From positions 248,001-312,000 of the forward strand of contig NZ_JACMYH010000003.1 in the NCBI RefSeq assembly GCF_014235765.1: a stretch of 64,000 nucleotides of DNA, written 5' to 3'. Positions 28,755 to 38,379 of the stretch are shown one piece after another (the stretch's first letter is position 1; the number at the start of each line of letters is the position of its first letter). The DNA is from Pseudomonas baltica (GTDB lineage Bacteria > Pseudomonadota > Gammaproteobacteria > Pseudomonadales > Pseudomonadaceae). The notes beneath the pieces were generated by a model, which saw only the letters and a list, made by a program, of their open reading frames with translations, was not told the origin of the DNA and made no database searches. The translations under genes were made by a program, and so were the position numbers.

Positions 28755-30719
28755 ATGACTCACCTAGCCTATCGACGTGACATCGACGGCTTGCGCGCCG
28801 TGGCGGTCATTGCCGTGGTGTTGTTCCACTTTGGTATTCCGGGTTTTGCCGGCGGGTTCGTCGGCGTTGACGTGTTCTTCGTGATCTCGGGTTATCTGAT
28901 CACCTCGATCATCTGCCGCGAGCGTGCCTCGGGCCACTTCAGTTTTGTGGAGTTCTGGGTGCGCCGTGCGCGGCGGATCCTGCCCGCCCTGGTGGTGATG
29001 GTGGTGGCCTGTCTGATCGTTGGCTGGTTCCTGCTGGTGCCGCGTGACTATGAAGAGCTGGGGCGCTCGGCGCGCTACCAGGCCATGTTCATGTCCAATG
29101 TGCTGTTCGCCCGGCAGGACGGCTATTTCGATACCGATTCGGAGCTTAAACCACTGCTGCACACCTGGTCGCTGGCGGTGGAAGAGCAGTTCTATATTCT
29201 CTTGCCGCTGTTGCTGGCCGTGCTCGGCCGGTATGTGAAGGCGTGGCGCAGAGGCTTGTTCGGCATTGCCCTGGCATCGTTTGCGGTGAGCGTCTGGCAG
29301 GTTCAGCAAGCCCCGGCGCAGGCATTCTTTCTATTGCCGGCGCGCGCGTGGGAACTGTTGGCCGGCAGCCTGCTGGCGGTGGCGCCGGTGTTTCAGCGCC
29401 CACTGACAGTGGCCGTGCGTCAGGGCGTGGCCACCGCCGGGATCGCTGCCGTGGGCGTGGCCATTGCCTGCTATGACTGGCGTACCGCGTTCCCCGGCAT
29501 GGCGGCACTGCTGCCGGTGTTGGGCACGCTGGCGATCATCTGGTCCGGCGCCGGCCAGCCGACCTGGCTGTCACGGCTGCTGGGCACGCGGCCGATGGTG
29601 GCGGTGGGCTTGATCTCCTATTCCTGGTACCTGTGGCACTGGCCGGTGCACGTATTCGCCGACTATGCCGCCGTGGACGGTATCGCTGGGCACGAAAACC
29701 TTGCGCTGATCCTGGGCAGTCTGCTGCTTGGCTACCTGTCCTGGCGCTGGGTCGAAACGCCCCTGCGCGGTCGGCGCTGGCTGGCCCAGCCGCGTCAGGC
29801 GCTGTTGGCCGCATTGCTGGCCATGGTGGTGGTGGGCCTGGCGGGGCAATCCCTGCGCTGGAGCGATGGCGTACCGTCGCGGCTGTCGGCGCAGGCATTG
29901 GCCTACGCCGAGGCCGGCGAATGGCATGCTGGGCAGCGTGACTGCATGTTCGAGAAAACCACTGCGCCCGAACGCCTCATCTGTCACCTCGGACGCCAAA
30001 ACAAAGACGTGCTGCCACCGCTGATCTGGGGCGACAGCCATGCAGCCGCGCTGATGCCGGCACTGCGCGTACACAGCGAGCGCACCGGGCAGGCACTCGA
30101 TCTGGCCAGCTCGGCCGGCTGCGTGCCGGTCGCGGGACTGGAGCGCAACGACCTGTGTCGGCAGTTCAATGCGCAGGTCCGTAGCGTGATCGCACAGGCG
30201 CCGCAGCGCGACGTGGTGCTGGTCGCGCGCTGGACGTTGTACCTGTATGGCGACGAGCATGGCGACCTGACCTATCGCTTGCCCGGTACCGATGCGCCGG
30301 TGCAGATGGCCGAGGCGCTCAAGCGCGAAGTCCGAGCCTTGCGCCAGGCGGGCAGCCGGGTCTGGCTGCTCGATGAAGTCCCTTTGCAGAACGCCAACGC
30401 ACCTTACCGGCTGAGCCGCCTGGCCATGCTCCAGCGATCGACCGACGGCATCGGGCGCCCGCTGCGCGAACACCGACAGCGTCAGGCGTTCATGCAGGGG
30501 CTGTTCGCCGAGCTGGCGGCCAGTGATCCCCAGGTGCGCATCCTCGATACGACCCAGCTGTTCTGCGCCGATGGCATGACCTGCGTGGCCGAGTCTGCCG
30601 GGCGTTCGCTGTACATGGACGACAACCACCTGGGTGACGACGCGGCCGGGTTCGTGGCGCCCTTGTTCGCCCCGCTGCTTGCGCCCGTAGACGCGCCAGC
30701 GCCTGGCAATTCCCATTAA
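28755..30719 (+). CDS. OafA/YrhL-type membrane acyltransferase with SGNH domain
   Basis: A 654-residue inner-membrane protein. Residues 1 to about 375 are an acyltransferase-3 domain with about ten helices (YRRDIDGLRAVAVIAVVLFHF, VDVFFVISGYLITSII, RRARRILPAL, HTWSLAVEEQFYILLP). The C-terminal periplasmic part is an SGNH hydrolase-like domain (IWGDSHAAALMP, then a late D-x-x-H-type segment DDNHLGDDAAG). This architecture adds O-acetyl groups to O-antigen, exopolysaccharide or peptidoglycan. The acceptor cannot be told here. It stands between rho and ubiD, not in a polysaccharide cluster. Confidence 0.9.
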   Translation: MTHLAYRRDIDGLRAVAVIAVVLFHFGIPGFAGGFVGVDVFFVISGYLITSIICRERASGHFSFVEFWVRRARRILPALVVMVVACLIVGWFLLVPRDYEELGRSARYQAMFMSNVLFARQDGYFDTDSELKPLLHTWSLAVEEQFYILLPLLLAVLGRYVKAWRRGLFGIALASFAVSVWQVQQAPAQAFFLLPARAWELLAGSLLAVAPVFQRPLTVAVRQGVATAGIAAVGVAIACYDWRTAFPGMAALLPVLGTLAIIWSGAGQPTWLSRLLGTRPMVAVGLISYSWYLWHWPVHVFADYAAVDGIAGHENLALILGSLLLGYLSWRWVETPLRGRRWLAQPRQALLAALLAMVVVGLAGQSLRWSDGVPSRLSAQALAYAEAGEWHAGQRDCMFEKTTAPERLICHLGRQNKDVLPPLIWGDSHAAALMPALRVHSERTGQALDLASSAGCVPVAGLERNDLCRQFNAQVRSVIAQAPQRDVVLVARWTLYLYGDEHGDLTYRLPGTDAPVQMAEALKREVRALRQAGSRVWLLDEVPLQNANAPYRLSRLAMLQRSTDGIGRPLREHRQRQAFMQGLFAELAASDPQVRILDTTQLFCADGMTCVAESAGRSLYMDDNHLGDDAAGFVAPLFAPLLAPVDAPAPGNSH

Positions 30720-30791
30720 AGCCCAGCCGGCGGCTGCCAGCGGCCGCCAGAGCAGGTAGGATGTACGCTTATTTTCTAACTGGCATGGTCG

Positions 30792-32258
30792 ATGAAATTC
30801 AAGGATCTTCGGGATTTCGTGCAGCAGCTTGAGCAGCGCGGAGAGTTGAAACGCATTCAGGTGCCCATCTCGCCGGTGCTCGAAATGACCGAGGTGTGCG
30901 ACCGCACCCTGCGTGCCAAGGGCCCGGCCCTGCTTTTCGAAAAGCCCACCGGCTTCGATATCCCGGTGCTCGGCAACCTGTTCGGCACGCCCGAGCGGGT
31001 GGCCATGGGGATGGGGGCCGAATCGGTGAGCGAGCTGCGCGAGATCGGCAAGCTGCTGGCGTTCCTCAAGGAGCCCGAGCCGCCCAAGGGCCTGCGCGAT
31101 GCCTGGTCGAAACTGCCGATCTTCAAGAAGATCATCGCCATGGCCCCCAAGGTGGTGAAGGACGCGCCTTGCCAGGAAATCGTCCTGGAAGGCGACGACG
31201 TCGACCTTGGCATGCTGCCCGTGCAGCACTGCTGGCCGGGCGACGTGGCACCCCTGATCACCTGGGGCCTGACCGTCACCAAGGGGCCGAACAAGGAACG
31301 CCAGAACCTGGGTATCTACCGCCAGCAGGTGATCGGCCGCAACAAGGTCATCATGCGCTGGCTGAGCCATCGCGGTGGCGCCCTGGATTACCGCGAGTGG
31401 TGCGACAAGCACCCTGGCCAGCCGTTTCCCGTGGCCGTGGCCCTGGGTGCCGACCCTGCGACCATTCTCGGCGCGGTGACGCCGGTACCCGACAGCCTTT
31501 CCGAGTACGCCTTCGCCGGGCTGCTGCGCGGCAACCGCACCGAGCTGGTGAAATGCCGCGGCAACGACCTGCAGGTGCCGGCCACTGCCGAGATCATCCT
31601 CGAAGGGGTGATTCATCCGGGCGAGATGGCCGACGAAGGGCCGTATGGCGACCATACCGGCTACTACAACGAAGTCGACAAGTTTCCAGTGTTCACGGTG
31701 CAGCGCATCACTCACCGGATCAAGCCGATCTACCACAGCACCTACACCGGCCGGCCACCCGATGAGCCGGCGATCCTGGGCGTGGCGCTGAACGAAGTGT
31801 TCGTGCCCATCCTGCAGAAGCAATTCCCGGAAATCACCGACTTCTACCTGCCGCCCGAAGGCTGCTCGTACCGCATGGCGGTGGTGACCATGAAGAAGCA
31901 GTACCCGGGGCACGCCAAGCGGGTGATGCTCGGGGTGTGGTCGTTCCTGCGCCAGTTCATGTACACCAAGTTCGTCATCGTCACCGACGACGACATCAAT
32001 GCCCGCGACTGGAACGACGTGATCTGGGCCATCACCACGCGCATGGACCCCAAGCGCGATACCGTGCTGATCGACAACACGCCGATCGACTACCTGGATT
32101 TCGCCTCGCCGGTGTCCGGCCTGGGCTCCAAGATGGGCCTGGACGCCACGCACAAGTGGCCGGGCGAGACTACGCGCGAATGGGGTCGGGTCATCGTCAA
32201 GGACGAGGCCGTGACCCGCCGCATCGATGAACTCTGGAATCAGTTGGGAATAGATTGA
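30792..32258 (+). CDS. ubiD: 4-hydroxy-3-polyprenylbenzoate decarboxylase UbiD
   Basis: A 488-residue decarboxylase of ubiquinone synthesis that uses prenylated FMN made by UbiX. The family segments are [20 protein letters not shown] at the N-terminus, the central [17 protein letters not shown], the acidic catalytic region [20 protein letters not shown] and the C-terminal [17 protein letters not shown]. The stop shares a base with the next ATG (TGATG), so the following reductase is coupled; it has been proposed to supply electrons in such pairs. Confidence 0.97.
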   Translation: MKFKDLRDFVQQLEQRGELKRIQVPISPVLEMTEVCDRTLRAKGPALLFEKPTGFDIPVLGNLFGTPERVAMGMGAESVSELREIGKLLAFLKEPEPPKGLRDAWSKLPIFKKIIAMAPKVVKDAPCQEIVLEGDDVDLGMLPVQHCWPGDVAPLITWGLTVTKGPNKERQNLGIYRQQVIGRNKVIMRWLSHRGGALDYREWCDKHPGQPFPVAVALGADPATILGAVTPVPDSLSEYAFAGLLRGNRTELVKCRGNDLQVPATAEIILEGVIHPGEMADEGPYGDHTGYYNEVDKFPVFTVQRITHRIKPIYHSTYTGRPPDEPAILGVALNEVFVPILQKQFPEITDFYLPPEGCSYRMAVVTMKKQYPGHAKRVMLGVWSFLRQFMYTKFVIVTDDDINARDWNDVIWAITTRMDPKRDTVLIDNTPIDYLDFASPVSGLGSKMGLDATHKWPGETTREWGRVIVKDEAVTRRIDELWNQLGID

Positions 32259-33229
32259 TGCGTGTGACCTTGCAACCTTCGGGCGTGGTGCTTGAAACCC
32301 TGCCCGCCGAGCGGATTCTGGCGGCCGCGCAGCGCCTGGGCTATGACTGCCCGCAGAGCTGCCGCAATGGCAACTGCCATGTGTGCAGCGCGATGCTGGT
32401 GGAAGGCAGTGTTCGCGAGGAGGGCGCGGTGATCGACCGCGGCGAGTTTCATACCTGCATCGCCGAGCCGCTGGAAGACTGCGTGATCCTCTGGGACGGC
32501 GTACTGGCCAAGGGCGAGCTGCCGGTGCGCAGCCTGGCCTGCCAGCTGATCGACTGCGTCGATATCGGCGGCGATGTCTGGCGCGTGCGCCTGCGTGCGC
32601 CGGCCGGCAAGCCGCCGCGCTACCATGCCGGGCAATACCTGATGATCGAGCGCGACAACGGCGAAAAGTCGGCCTTCTCCCTGGCCTCTGCACCCCACAG
32701 CGGGCGCGACCTGGAGCTGCACGTACTGGTCCGCGAAGCCAGTGCGCAGAGCTTGATCGAGCAGTTGCAGCGCAATGGCATGGCCCGTGTGCACATGCCC
32801 TATGGCGATACCCACCTGGCCGAGTTGCCGGATGGGCCGCTGGTGCTGATTGCTGCAGGTACCGGCATGGCGCAGATGAACAGCCTCATCGAGCACTGCC
32901 GTCGCGCAGGGTTCAAGCATCCGGTGCATCTGTACTGGGGTGTACGTCGCCCCGAGGATTTCTATGCGCTGGAGCATTGGGAGCAATGGAAGCAGTTGCC
33001 CAACCTGTTCCTGAACAAGGTGGTGAGCGACCTGTGCGGCTGGGAAGGGCGCTGCGGCATGCTGCATGAAGCGGTCTGCGAAGACATAGCCGACCTGACC
33101 GCCGTGCATGTCTATGGCAGCGGTTCACCGGCGATGATCTACGCCACGCTCGATGCCCTGGTGAATGCCGGGATGGATGCGCACCAGATGCGTGCCGACG
33201 TCTTTGCCTACGCGCCGCGGCCCGCCTGA
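32258..33229 (+). CDS. 2Fe-2S/FAD oxidoreductase (CDP-6-deoxy-glucoseen reductase-like)
   Basis: A 323-residue electron-transfer protein. The N-terminal plant-type ferredoxin domain has ligands Cys35, Cys40, Cys43 (in CPQSCRNGNCHVC) and Cys67 (FHTCIAEP). It is followed by an FAD-binding domain (AGQYLMIERDNGEKSAFSLA, RxYS-like variant) and an NAD(P) domain (LVLIAAGTGMAQMNSLIEHC ... VHLYWGVRRPEDFY). It is usually annotated as CDP-6-deoxy-delta-3,4-glucoseen reductase from similarity. With ubiD beside it, a flavin-reduction role is at least as likely. An upstream TTG is possible, but the ATG at 32258 is preferred. Confidence 0.85.
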   Translation: MRVTLQPSGVVLETLPAERILAAAQRLGYDCPQSCRNGNCHVCSAMLVEGSVREEGAVIDRGEFHTCIAEPLEDCVILWDGVLAKGELPVRSLACQLIDCVDIGGDVWRVRLRAPAGKPPRYHAGQYLMIERDNGEKSAFSLASAPHSGRDLELHVLVREASAQSLIEQLQRNGMARVHMPYGDTHLAELPDGPLVLIAAGTGMAQMNSLIEHCRRAGFKHPVHLYWGVRRPEDFYALEHWEQWKQLPNLFLNKVVSDLCGWEGRCGMLHEAVCEDIADLTAVHVYGSGSPAMIYATLDALVNAGMDAHQMRADVFAYAPRPA

Positions 33230-33489
33230 TTGCCACTGGCCCTGCGTCATTTCGTTGCCTGCTTCTGCTGTCGTGATGCCTGCGTCGAACCCGACGCAGT
33301 GGCATTGCCGTGAAATCGTGCACGTCGATGTGTCCGTGAGCCTGTTTGGTGCTTATAACTTATTTATTTGAAGTTGATTATAAGCGCTTGTATTTATTGA
33401 TCTATCTGCCATACGGTAGGAACGCGGGAGTTGCAATGCGTTAGAGTTAGGCTTCATTGCCATCTTACGGGGATAACAGGCGACTGCTT

Positions 33490-34164
33490 ATGTCGGTACT
33501 CGAAACTGCGCACTTGAATGTGGTCTATCCGCCGTCGCTCGATCTCGGGCCGCAATTGACCCACGAGCAACTTCTTCACTCATTGGACACCACGATGCGG
33601 CGCCATCGTGGCGGGCCGGTCTGGCTGTTCGCCTACGGCTCGCTCATCTGGCGGCCCGAATGCAGCGCTGCGGAGCGGCGCCGAGCGCGTGTGCATGGCT
33701 ATCACCGTGGCCTGTACCTGTGGTCCCACGAACACCGTGGCACACCCGAGCGGCCCGGCCTGGTGTTCGGTCTGGACCGAGGCGGCTCGTGCGCCGGGTT
33801 CGCCTATCGCTTGCCTCAGGAAGATCTGGAGAATTCGCTGCTGGCGCTGTGGAAGCGCGAGATGCCCTATCCCTCGTATCGCCCGCATTGGCTCAACTGC
33901 CGTCTTGAAGACGGCACCAAGGTGCAGGCGTTGGGGTTCGTATTGGAGCGGCATTTGCCCAGCTATGCAGGCAACCTGCCGGATAACCTGCTGACGCAGA
34001 TTCTCGACAGTGCCAGCGGGCGATTTGGCAGCACCCGCGACTACGTCGAGCAAACCATCAGTGCCCTGCGCAATCACGCAATGCCGGACAAGAACCTGGA
34101 AGCCAGGCTAAAGCGTTGCCACCAGGGCAGCTGCACTCAAGCCTCGCAGCAATTCCTGCCCTGA
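33490..34164 (+). CDS. Glutathione-specific gamma-glutamylcyclotransferase (ChaC-like)
   Basis: A 224-residue ChaC family protein. The glycine-rich substrate loop VWLFAYGSLIWRPE is diagnostic, and CAGFAYRLPQEDLENSLLALW and YWKREMPYPSYRP-like segments follow, with the catalytic Glu expected near EDLE/KREM. The family degrades glutathione to 5-oxoproline and Cys-Gly. The start at 33490 is preferred to an open upstream extension. It converges on glpT. Confidence 0.9.
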   Translation: MSVLETAHLNVVYPPSLDLGPQLTHEQLLHSLDTTMRRHRGGPVWLFAYGSLIWRPECSAAERRRARVHGYHRGLYLWSHEHRGTPERPGLVFGLDRGGSCAGFAYRLPQEDLENSLLALWKREMPYPSYRPHWLNCRLEDGTKVQALGFVLERHLPSYAGNLPDNLLTQILDSASGRFGSTRDYVEQTISALRNHAMPDKNLEARLKRCHQGSCTQASQQFLP

Positions 34165-34188
34165 CGGCGCTTCACGCCTTGCGTCAGG
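34160..34188. terminator. Possible bidirectional hairpin between chaC-like gene and glpT
   Basis: CCTGACG (34160-34166) and CGTCAGG (34182-34188) form a 7-bp stem, with an additional inner GCG/CGC pairing. It spans both stop codons of two convergent genes. There is no strong T-tract, so this is a weak call. Confidence 0.4.
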
Positions 34189-35530
34189 CGTTACGCTGGG
34201 TGCTGGCCACCTGTTTGTGCCAGAGCGTGGGGATCAGGAAGACGATCGCCAACAGGCAGGCGCCGATCAGCAGGACGAAACCACCGTCCCAGCCGAAGTG
34301 GTCCACGGTGTAACCCATCGCCGCGCTGGCGGCGACCGAGCCGCCCAGGTAGCCGAACAGACCAGTGAAGCCAGCGGCAGTACCGGCCGCTTTCTTTGGC
34401 GCCAGTTCCAGGGCCTGCAGGCCGATCAGCATGACCGGGCCGTAGATCAGGAAGCCGATCGAGACCAGCGCGATCATGTCCACGGTCGGGTTGCCGGGCG
34501 GGTTGAGCCAGTACACCAGGGTTGCCACGGTCACCAGCGCCATGAACACCACGCCGGTCAGCCCACGGTTGCCACGGAAAATCTTGTCCGACATCCAGCC
34601 GCACAGCAACGTGCCGGGAATACCGGCCCACTCATAGAAGAAATAGGCCCATGAGGTGGTGTCGACGGTGAAGTGCTTGGCTTCCTTGAGGTAGGTCGGC
34701 GCCCAGTCCAGTACGCCATAGCGCAGCAGATAGACGAACACGTTGGCCAAGGCGATGTACCAGAGCATCTTGTTGCGCAGCACATACTTGACGAAGATTT
34801 CCTTGGCGCTGAATTCTTCTTCGTGGCTTGAATCGTAGCCTTCCGGGTAATCGTTCTTGTATTGCTCGATGGGCGGCAGGCCGACCGATTGCGGTGTGTC
34901 GCGCATGGTCGCAAAGGCGAACAGGGCCACCAGCAGGGCAACTGCGGCCGGTACGTAAAACGCTGCGTGCCAATCGTTGAACAAGCCCATGCCGAGCAGG
35001 AACAGCGGGCCGATCAAGCCACCGCCGACGTTGTGCGCCACGTTCCACACCGACACCACGCCGCCGCGTTCCTTCTGCGACCACCAGTGCACCATGGTCC
35101 GGCCGCTCGGCGGCCAGCCCATGCCTTGCGCCCAGCCGTTGATGAACAGCAGGATGAACATCATGGTGACGCTTGACGTTGCCCACGGCGCAAAGCCGAA
35201 GACGAACATCACGCCGGCGGAAACCAGCAACCCGAATGGCAGGAAGTAGCGCGGGTTGGAGCGGTCGGACACGATCCCCATGAGGAATTTGGACAGGCCA
35301 TAGGAGATGGCGATGGCCGACATCGCCAAGCCCAGTTGGCCTCGGGTATAGCCCTGTTCTTCGATCAGGTAGGGCATGGCCAGCGAGAAGTTCTTGCGCA
35401 GCAGGTAGTAACCGGCGTAACCGATGAATATCCCGGCGAAGATCTGCCAGCGAAGGCGACGGTAGGTGCTGTCTATCTTTTCATCGGGCAGGGCTGCACG
35501 ATGCGGGGCGGGGCGGAAGAAGGCGAACAT
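34184..35530 (-). CDS. glpT: Glycerol-3-phosphate transporter GlpT
   Basis: A 448-residue major-facilitator antiporter exchanging sn-glycerol-3-phosphate for phosphate. Twelve membrane helices can be traced. The organophosphate:Pi antiporter signature appears in [29 protein letters not shown] and in [27 protein letters not shown]. The first arginine in YYLLRKN corresponds to the substrate-binding Arg45 of E. coli GlpT. It is also the usual fosfomycin entry route in Pseudomonas. The gene stands alone, with a GlpR-like operator region upstream. Confidence 0.94.
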   Translation of the reverse strand: MFAFFRPAPHRAALPDEKIDSTYRRLRWQIFAGIFIGYAGYYLLRKNFSLAMPYLIEEQGYTRGQLGLAMSAIAISYGLSKFLMGIVSDRSNPRYFLPFGLLVSAGVMFVFGFAPWATSSVTMMFILLFINGWAQGMGWPPSGRTMVHWWSQKERGGVVSVWNVAHNVGGGLIGPLFLLGMGLFNDWHAAFYVPAAVALLVALFAFATMRDTPQSVGLPPIEQYKNDYPEGYDSSHEEEFSAKEIFVKYVLRNKMLWYIALANVFVYLLRYGVLDWAPTYLKEAKHFTVDTTSWAYFFYEWAGIPGTLLCGWMSDKIFRGNRGLTGVVFMALVTVATLVYWLNPPGNPTVDMIALVSIGFLIYGPVMLIGLQALELAPKKAAGTAAGFTGLFGYLGGSVAASAAMGYTVDHFGWDGGFVLLIGACLLAIVFLIPTLWHKQVASTQRNA

Positions 35531-35562
35531 TCACAAGCTCCATTTATTGTTATTTGCTGCGG

Positions 35563-35600
35563 TTTCGAATGTTACAGTTTCGTTACCGAAAATAAAACGA
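35563..35600 (-). promoter_or_regulatory. Candidate GlpR operator region before glpT
   Basis: Repeated TTTCG half sites occur 30-70 bases upstream of the glpT start: TTTCGAA at 35563, the palindrome TTTCG-TTAC-CGAAA at 35578-35591 (14-15 bases), and AAACGAA at 35595. GlpR, a DeoR-family repressor of glycerol-3-phosphate genes in pseudomonads, recognises TTTCGtt..-type repeats. Assignment to GlpR is inferred from motif and target gene. Confidence 0.55.
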
Positions 35601-35778
35601 ATTACCGCCCAGCGGAGTTTGCGAAAATGTTGCAATGCGAACTTAAGCGGTTCAGTTCTGTTCACCCACTCGCTTGACGCTTCTGCATAATCGTTTCAGC
35701 CCAGTGGATTCGAACGAGCTATTGAATCGCCCGTGCTGGCCGATACAGTCAGCACACGATCTTGCGGAGACATATGTG

Positions 35779-36195
35779 ATGAAAGCCTGGGTATTCATAG
35801 GCCTGGCGTTGGCCCTGCCGACCGCCGTGATGGCCAACGAGACAGCCAAAGAGGGCGAGAACGCAGCGCCCAAGGTTGCCTATATCGGCATGACCCCACC
35901 GTTCGTGGGCAACTACGCCTTGGACGGCGGCCCCAAGCTGCACGTGTACAAGGCGGACATCGCCTTGAAGGTCACCGGCGCGGAAGCGGAAGCTGCCGTG
36001 AAGCGCCAGGACCCGCTGCTGCGCAATCAATTGGTAGCACTGTTCGCACAGCAGACCTCCGAATCGATGGGCAACGTCGAAGCCAAGGAGAAACTGCGTC
36101 AGGAAGCCCTCAAGCAATTGCAGCAGGTGATGAACGACGAAGAGGGCAAGCCTATCGTCGAAGACCTGCTGTTCAATAACCTGATCGTGCAGTGA
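35779..36195 (+). CDS. FliL-like exported protein
   Basis: A 138-residue protein with a cleavable-looking signal peptide (MKAWVFIGLALALPTAVMA). The body resembles the FliL periplasmic domain (PKVAYIGMTPPFVGNYAL ... LHVYKADIALKVTGAEAEAAVKRQDPLLRNQLVALF). FliL proteins stabilise flagellar stators. This paralogue is far from flagellar genes, so a motor role is uncertain. A 35-residue upstream open extension was ignored because it would bury the signal peptide. Confidence 0.8.
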   Translation: MKAWVFIGLALALPTAVMANETAKEGENAAPKVAYIGMTPPFVGNYALDGGPKLHVYKADIALKVTGAEAEAAVKRQDPLLRNQLVALFAQQTSESMGNVEAKEKLRQEALKQLQQVMNDEEGKPIVEDLLFNNLIVQ

Positions 36196-36243
36196 ACTGA
36201 TTGTTTTGCAGCAAGGCGGACAGAAGATTGCCATTGGCGTAGG

Positions 36244-36273
36244 CTGTCTCAAAATTACCGAGTTTTGAGACAG
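36244..36273. promoter_or_regulatory. Perfect 11-bp inverted repeat touching the fic start codon
   Basis: CTGTCTCAAAA (36244-36254), an 8-base spacer TTACCGAG, then TTTTGAGACAG (36263-36273). The right arm ends 2 bases before the ATG at 36276. There is no Shine-Dalgarno sequence in the interval; the repeat occupies its place. It could be a DNA operator covering the promoter of a leaderless or short-leader message, or an RNA hairpin controlling translation. Confidence 0.8.
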
Positions 36274-36275
36274 CG

Positions 36276-37616
36276 ATGTTCAAGATCCCTCCCGCCGTTA
36301 TCCGCGATCCGCTTCAACGCATTGCTCGGGATTGTCCGGAGCGCATAGCTGAGTACCTGGCTCTCAACGCGCCCTTGGATGGCAAGGGCCGGTATCAGCA
36401 TTTCGACAAGCTTCGTTTCCGCATTCCTGAAGGACTGAACCATGAACTGGTGTGGTCGCTGGTGAAGTTGGCGCGTGAACGGCAACTGAGCGACGTCGTT
36501 GTACTGGGGCAGCCTGCACATCAATGCCAACTGCTACTGACGCCAGCGATCCATGCCGCGACCTCCGAGACTGACCGGCACACTACGGGTGCTGCATTGG
36601 AGTGGATGAGCAACAAGATCGGTGAGCAGAAACACGTGACATACCTGCTCAACGACCTCATAGAAGACGAGGCCATCAGCAGTAGCCAGTTGGAGGGTGC
36701 ATCGACCACGACCCAAGTGGCCAAGGACTTGCTCAAGCGTCAGCGAGGTCCGCGCACTCCAGATGAAAAGATGATTCTGGGCAATTATCGGATGATGCAG
36801 TTCGTGTGGGAGCATCGCACACGACCGCTGAGTGCTGACTTGATCGCGGAGATCCACCAAGTGGGTGTGGAGAACATCGACGACGAGCATTATCACCCAG
36901 GTGTGTTCCGCGTTAACGATGAGGTAGTGGTCCAGGACGGCGATGGCAATGTGGTGCATACACCACCGCCAGCACGCGGTCTGGAGTCGCGGCTGGAAGC
37001 CTTGGCCGAATGGGCCAACAGCAACCATGGTGAGTTCAGGACCAATCGTTACCTGCATCCGCTGATCAAGGCGATCGTCCTGCACTTTGCCATTGGCTAT
37101 GAGCACCCTTTTCACGACGGCAATGGCCGGGTGGCCCGGTCATTGTTCTACTGGTTCATGTTCAAGCATGACTTCGCTGCCTTTCGTTACATAGCTATCA
37201 GCAAATTGCTCAAGGCCGCCCCTGTGCAGTACGGCAAGAGTTATCTCTATACCGAAACCGACGATATGGACCTGACGTATTTCGTCGACTACCAAAGTCG
37301 CACGATCATTCGCGGCATCGCGGATTTCAAAGAAGCCTACGAAAAAACGCTGGCCGATATGAACTCATTCAATCGCTTCCTGTTCGACAGTGGTTTGTAT
37401 GCACAGCTGAGCGACAAGCAGAAAACCGTACTGCAGGTGGCTAGCAACGAGAAGGGGATGAAGTTCACGGCTGTGAACCTGAAAGAGAGCTTGGGCTGCT
37501 CGTACAACACGGCAGCTTCGGTACTCAACGGTCTTGTGGATTTAGGTTTGTTTCAGAAACGCAAGGATGGACGTGAGTGGGTGTTTTCTTTGGCGCAGAC
37601 GGGGCTGCATCGTTAG
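36276..37616 (+). CDS. Fic family protein (AMP-transferase) with C-terminal winged helix
   Basis: A 446-residue class II Fic protein. The catalytic motif HPFHDGNGRVAR is at 277-288 (His277 base, Asp281). The N-terminal inhibitory motif SSSQLEGAST (135-144) has Glu140, which blocks ATP gamma-phosphate, so the enzyme is probably self-inhibited. YHPGVFR (206-212) is the usual flap region. Residues about 390-440 (QKTVLQVASNEKGMKFTAVN ... YNTAASVLNGLVDLGLFQKR) form a winged helix, suggesting DNA binding or autoregulation. The target protein is unknown. The gene is visibly less GC-rich than its neighbours and looks like an accessory insertion. The start overlaps no SD, see the inverted repeat. Confidence 0.92.
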   Translation: MFKIPPAVIRDPLQRIARDCPERIAEYLALNAPLDGKGRYQHFDKLRFRIPEGLNHELVWSLVKLARERQLSDVVVLGQPAHQCQLLLTPAIHAATSETDRHTTGAALEWMSNKIGEQKHVTYLLNDLIEDEAISSSQLEGASTTTQVAKDLLKRQRGPRTPDEKMILGNYRMMQFVWEHRTRPLSADLIAEIHQVGVENIDDEHYHPGVFRVNDEVVVQDGDGNVVHTPPPARGLESRLEALAEWANSNHGEFRTNRYLHPLIKAIVLHFAIGYEHPFHDGNGRVARSLFYWFMFKHDFAAFRYIAISKLLKAAPVQYGKSYLYTETDDMDLTYFVDYQSRTIIRGIADFKEAYEKTLADMNSFNRFLFDSGLYAQLSDKQKTVLQVASNEKGMKFTAVNLKESLGCSYNTAASVLNGLVDLGLFQKRKDGREWVFSLAQTGLHR

Positions 37617-37733
37617 ACGCTGAAAAGGTTAAGTCTTGTGCACACAACGCGCGATGCAGGTACGCATGGCGCACTGCGGCTATGTGGAGCGAGGGCCAGA
37701 AGCGTAACGTCATGGCCAGTTCGACATAGCCTT

Positions 37734-38183
37734 CTATCGCAATCCCAGCACAATTTCCCACTGCTGTGTCGTTACCGGCATCACCGAAAGCCGGCTGCCT
37801 TTTTGTACCAGCGCAAGTTCGGCAAGCCCGCTCTGCTGCTTCAACAAGGCCAACCCGAGCACGGGGTCGAAGGTTTCGACGTGGGCTACATCCACCGAAG
37901 TCCAGGGGTTCTTCTCGGTGCTGGCCTTGGGATCGAAGTAATGACTGTCCGGATCCAGGGCAGTGGGGTCGGGATAGTCGCTCGCGACGATGCGACCAAT
38001 GCCGGCGATGCCTGGCTCGGGGCAGCTGGAATGATAGAAGAAGAAATGGTCGCCAACGGCCATGGTGCGCATGAAGTTGCGTGCCTGATAGTTGCGTACG
38101 CCGTCCCAGCGCGTCTGGTCAAGCGTGGCTAGGCCCTGGATGGACAATTCGTCAGGCTCGGATTTCATCAGCCAATAGGCCAT
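37734..38183 (-). CDS. EVE domain protein
   Basis: A 149-residue single EVE-domain protein (MAYWLMKSEPDELSIQGLA ... WDGVRNYQARNFMRTMAVGDHFFFYHSS). EVE domains have a PUA-like fold with an aromatic pocket and are thought to read modified bases in RNA or DNA. The conserved GIAGIGRIVASDYPDPTA and KNPWTSVDV segments are present. Function in bacteria is not settled. It stands alone, transcribed toward fic. Confidence 0.88.
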   Translation of the reverse strand: MAYWLMKSEPDELSIQGLATLDQTRWDGVRNYQARNFMRTMAVGDHFFFYHSSCPEPGIAGIGRIVASDYPDPTALDPDSHYFDPKASTEKNPWTSVDVAHVETFDPVLGLALLKQQSGLAELALVQKGSRLSVMPVTTQQWEIVLGLR

Positions 38184-38379
38184 GGCGAGTGTTCCTCAAT
38201 AATGTGAAATGGCCAGCTTTTGTGGGATTCAAGCGCACCCGACAATTGGTCGTGAACAACGTTTGCTTGTCTACCAAGCTTGCCCCAGAATGCGCGCAAA
38301 TTTAAGCCCGACGCTGCTGCTCGGCACGCCAGAATATCGTTCTGTCGATTCTTTAATTGCCTGTAGGGGGGCAACGTCG

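Noticed and set aside
29571..32693. A 1040-residue open frame on the minus strand
   Set aside because: It lies antisense to the acyltransferase and ubiD genes, is low in recognisable domains and rich in His/Arg/Gln, typical of antisense frames in GC-rich genomes.
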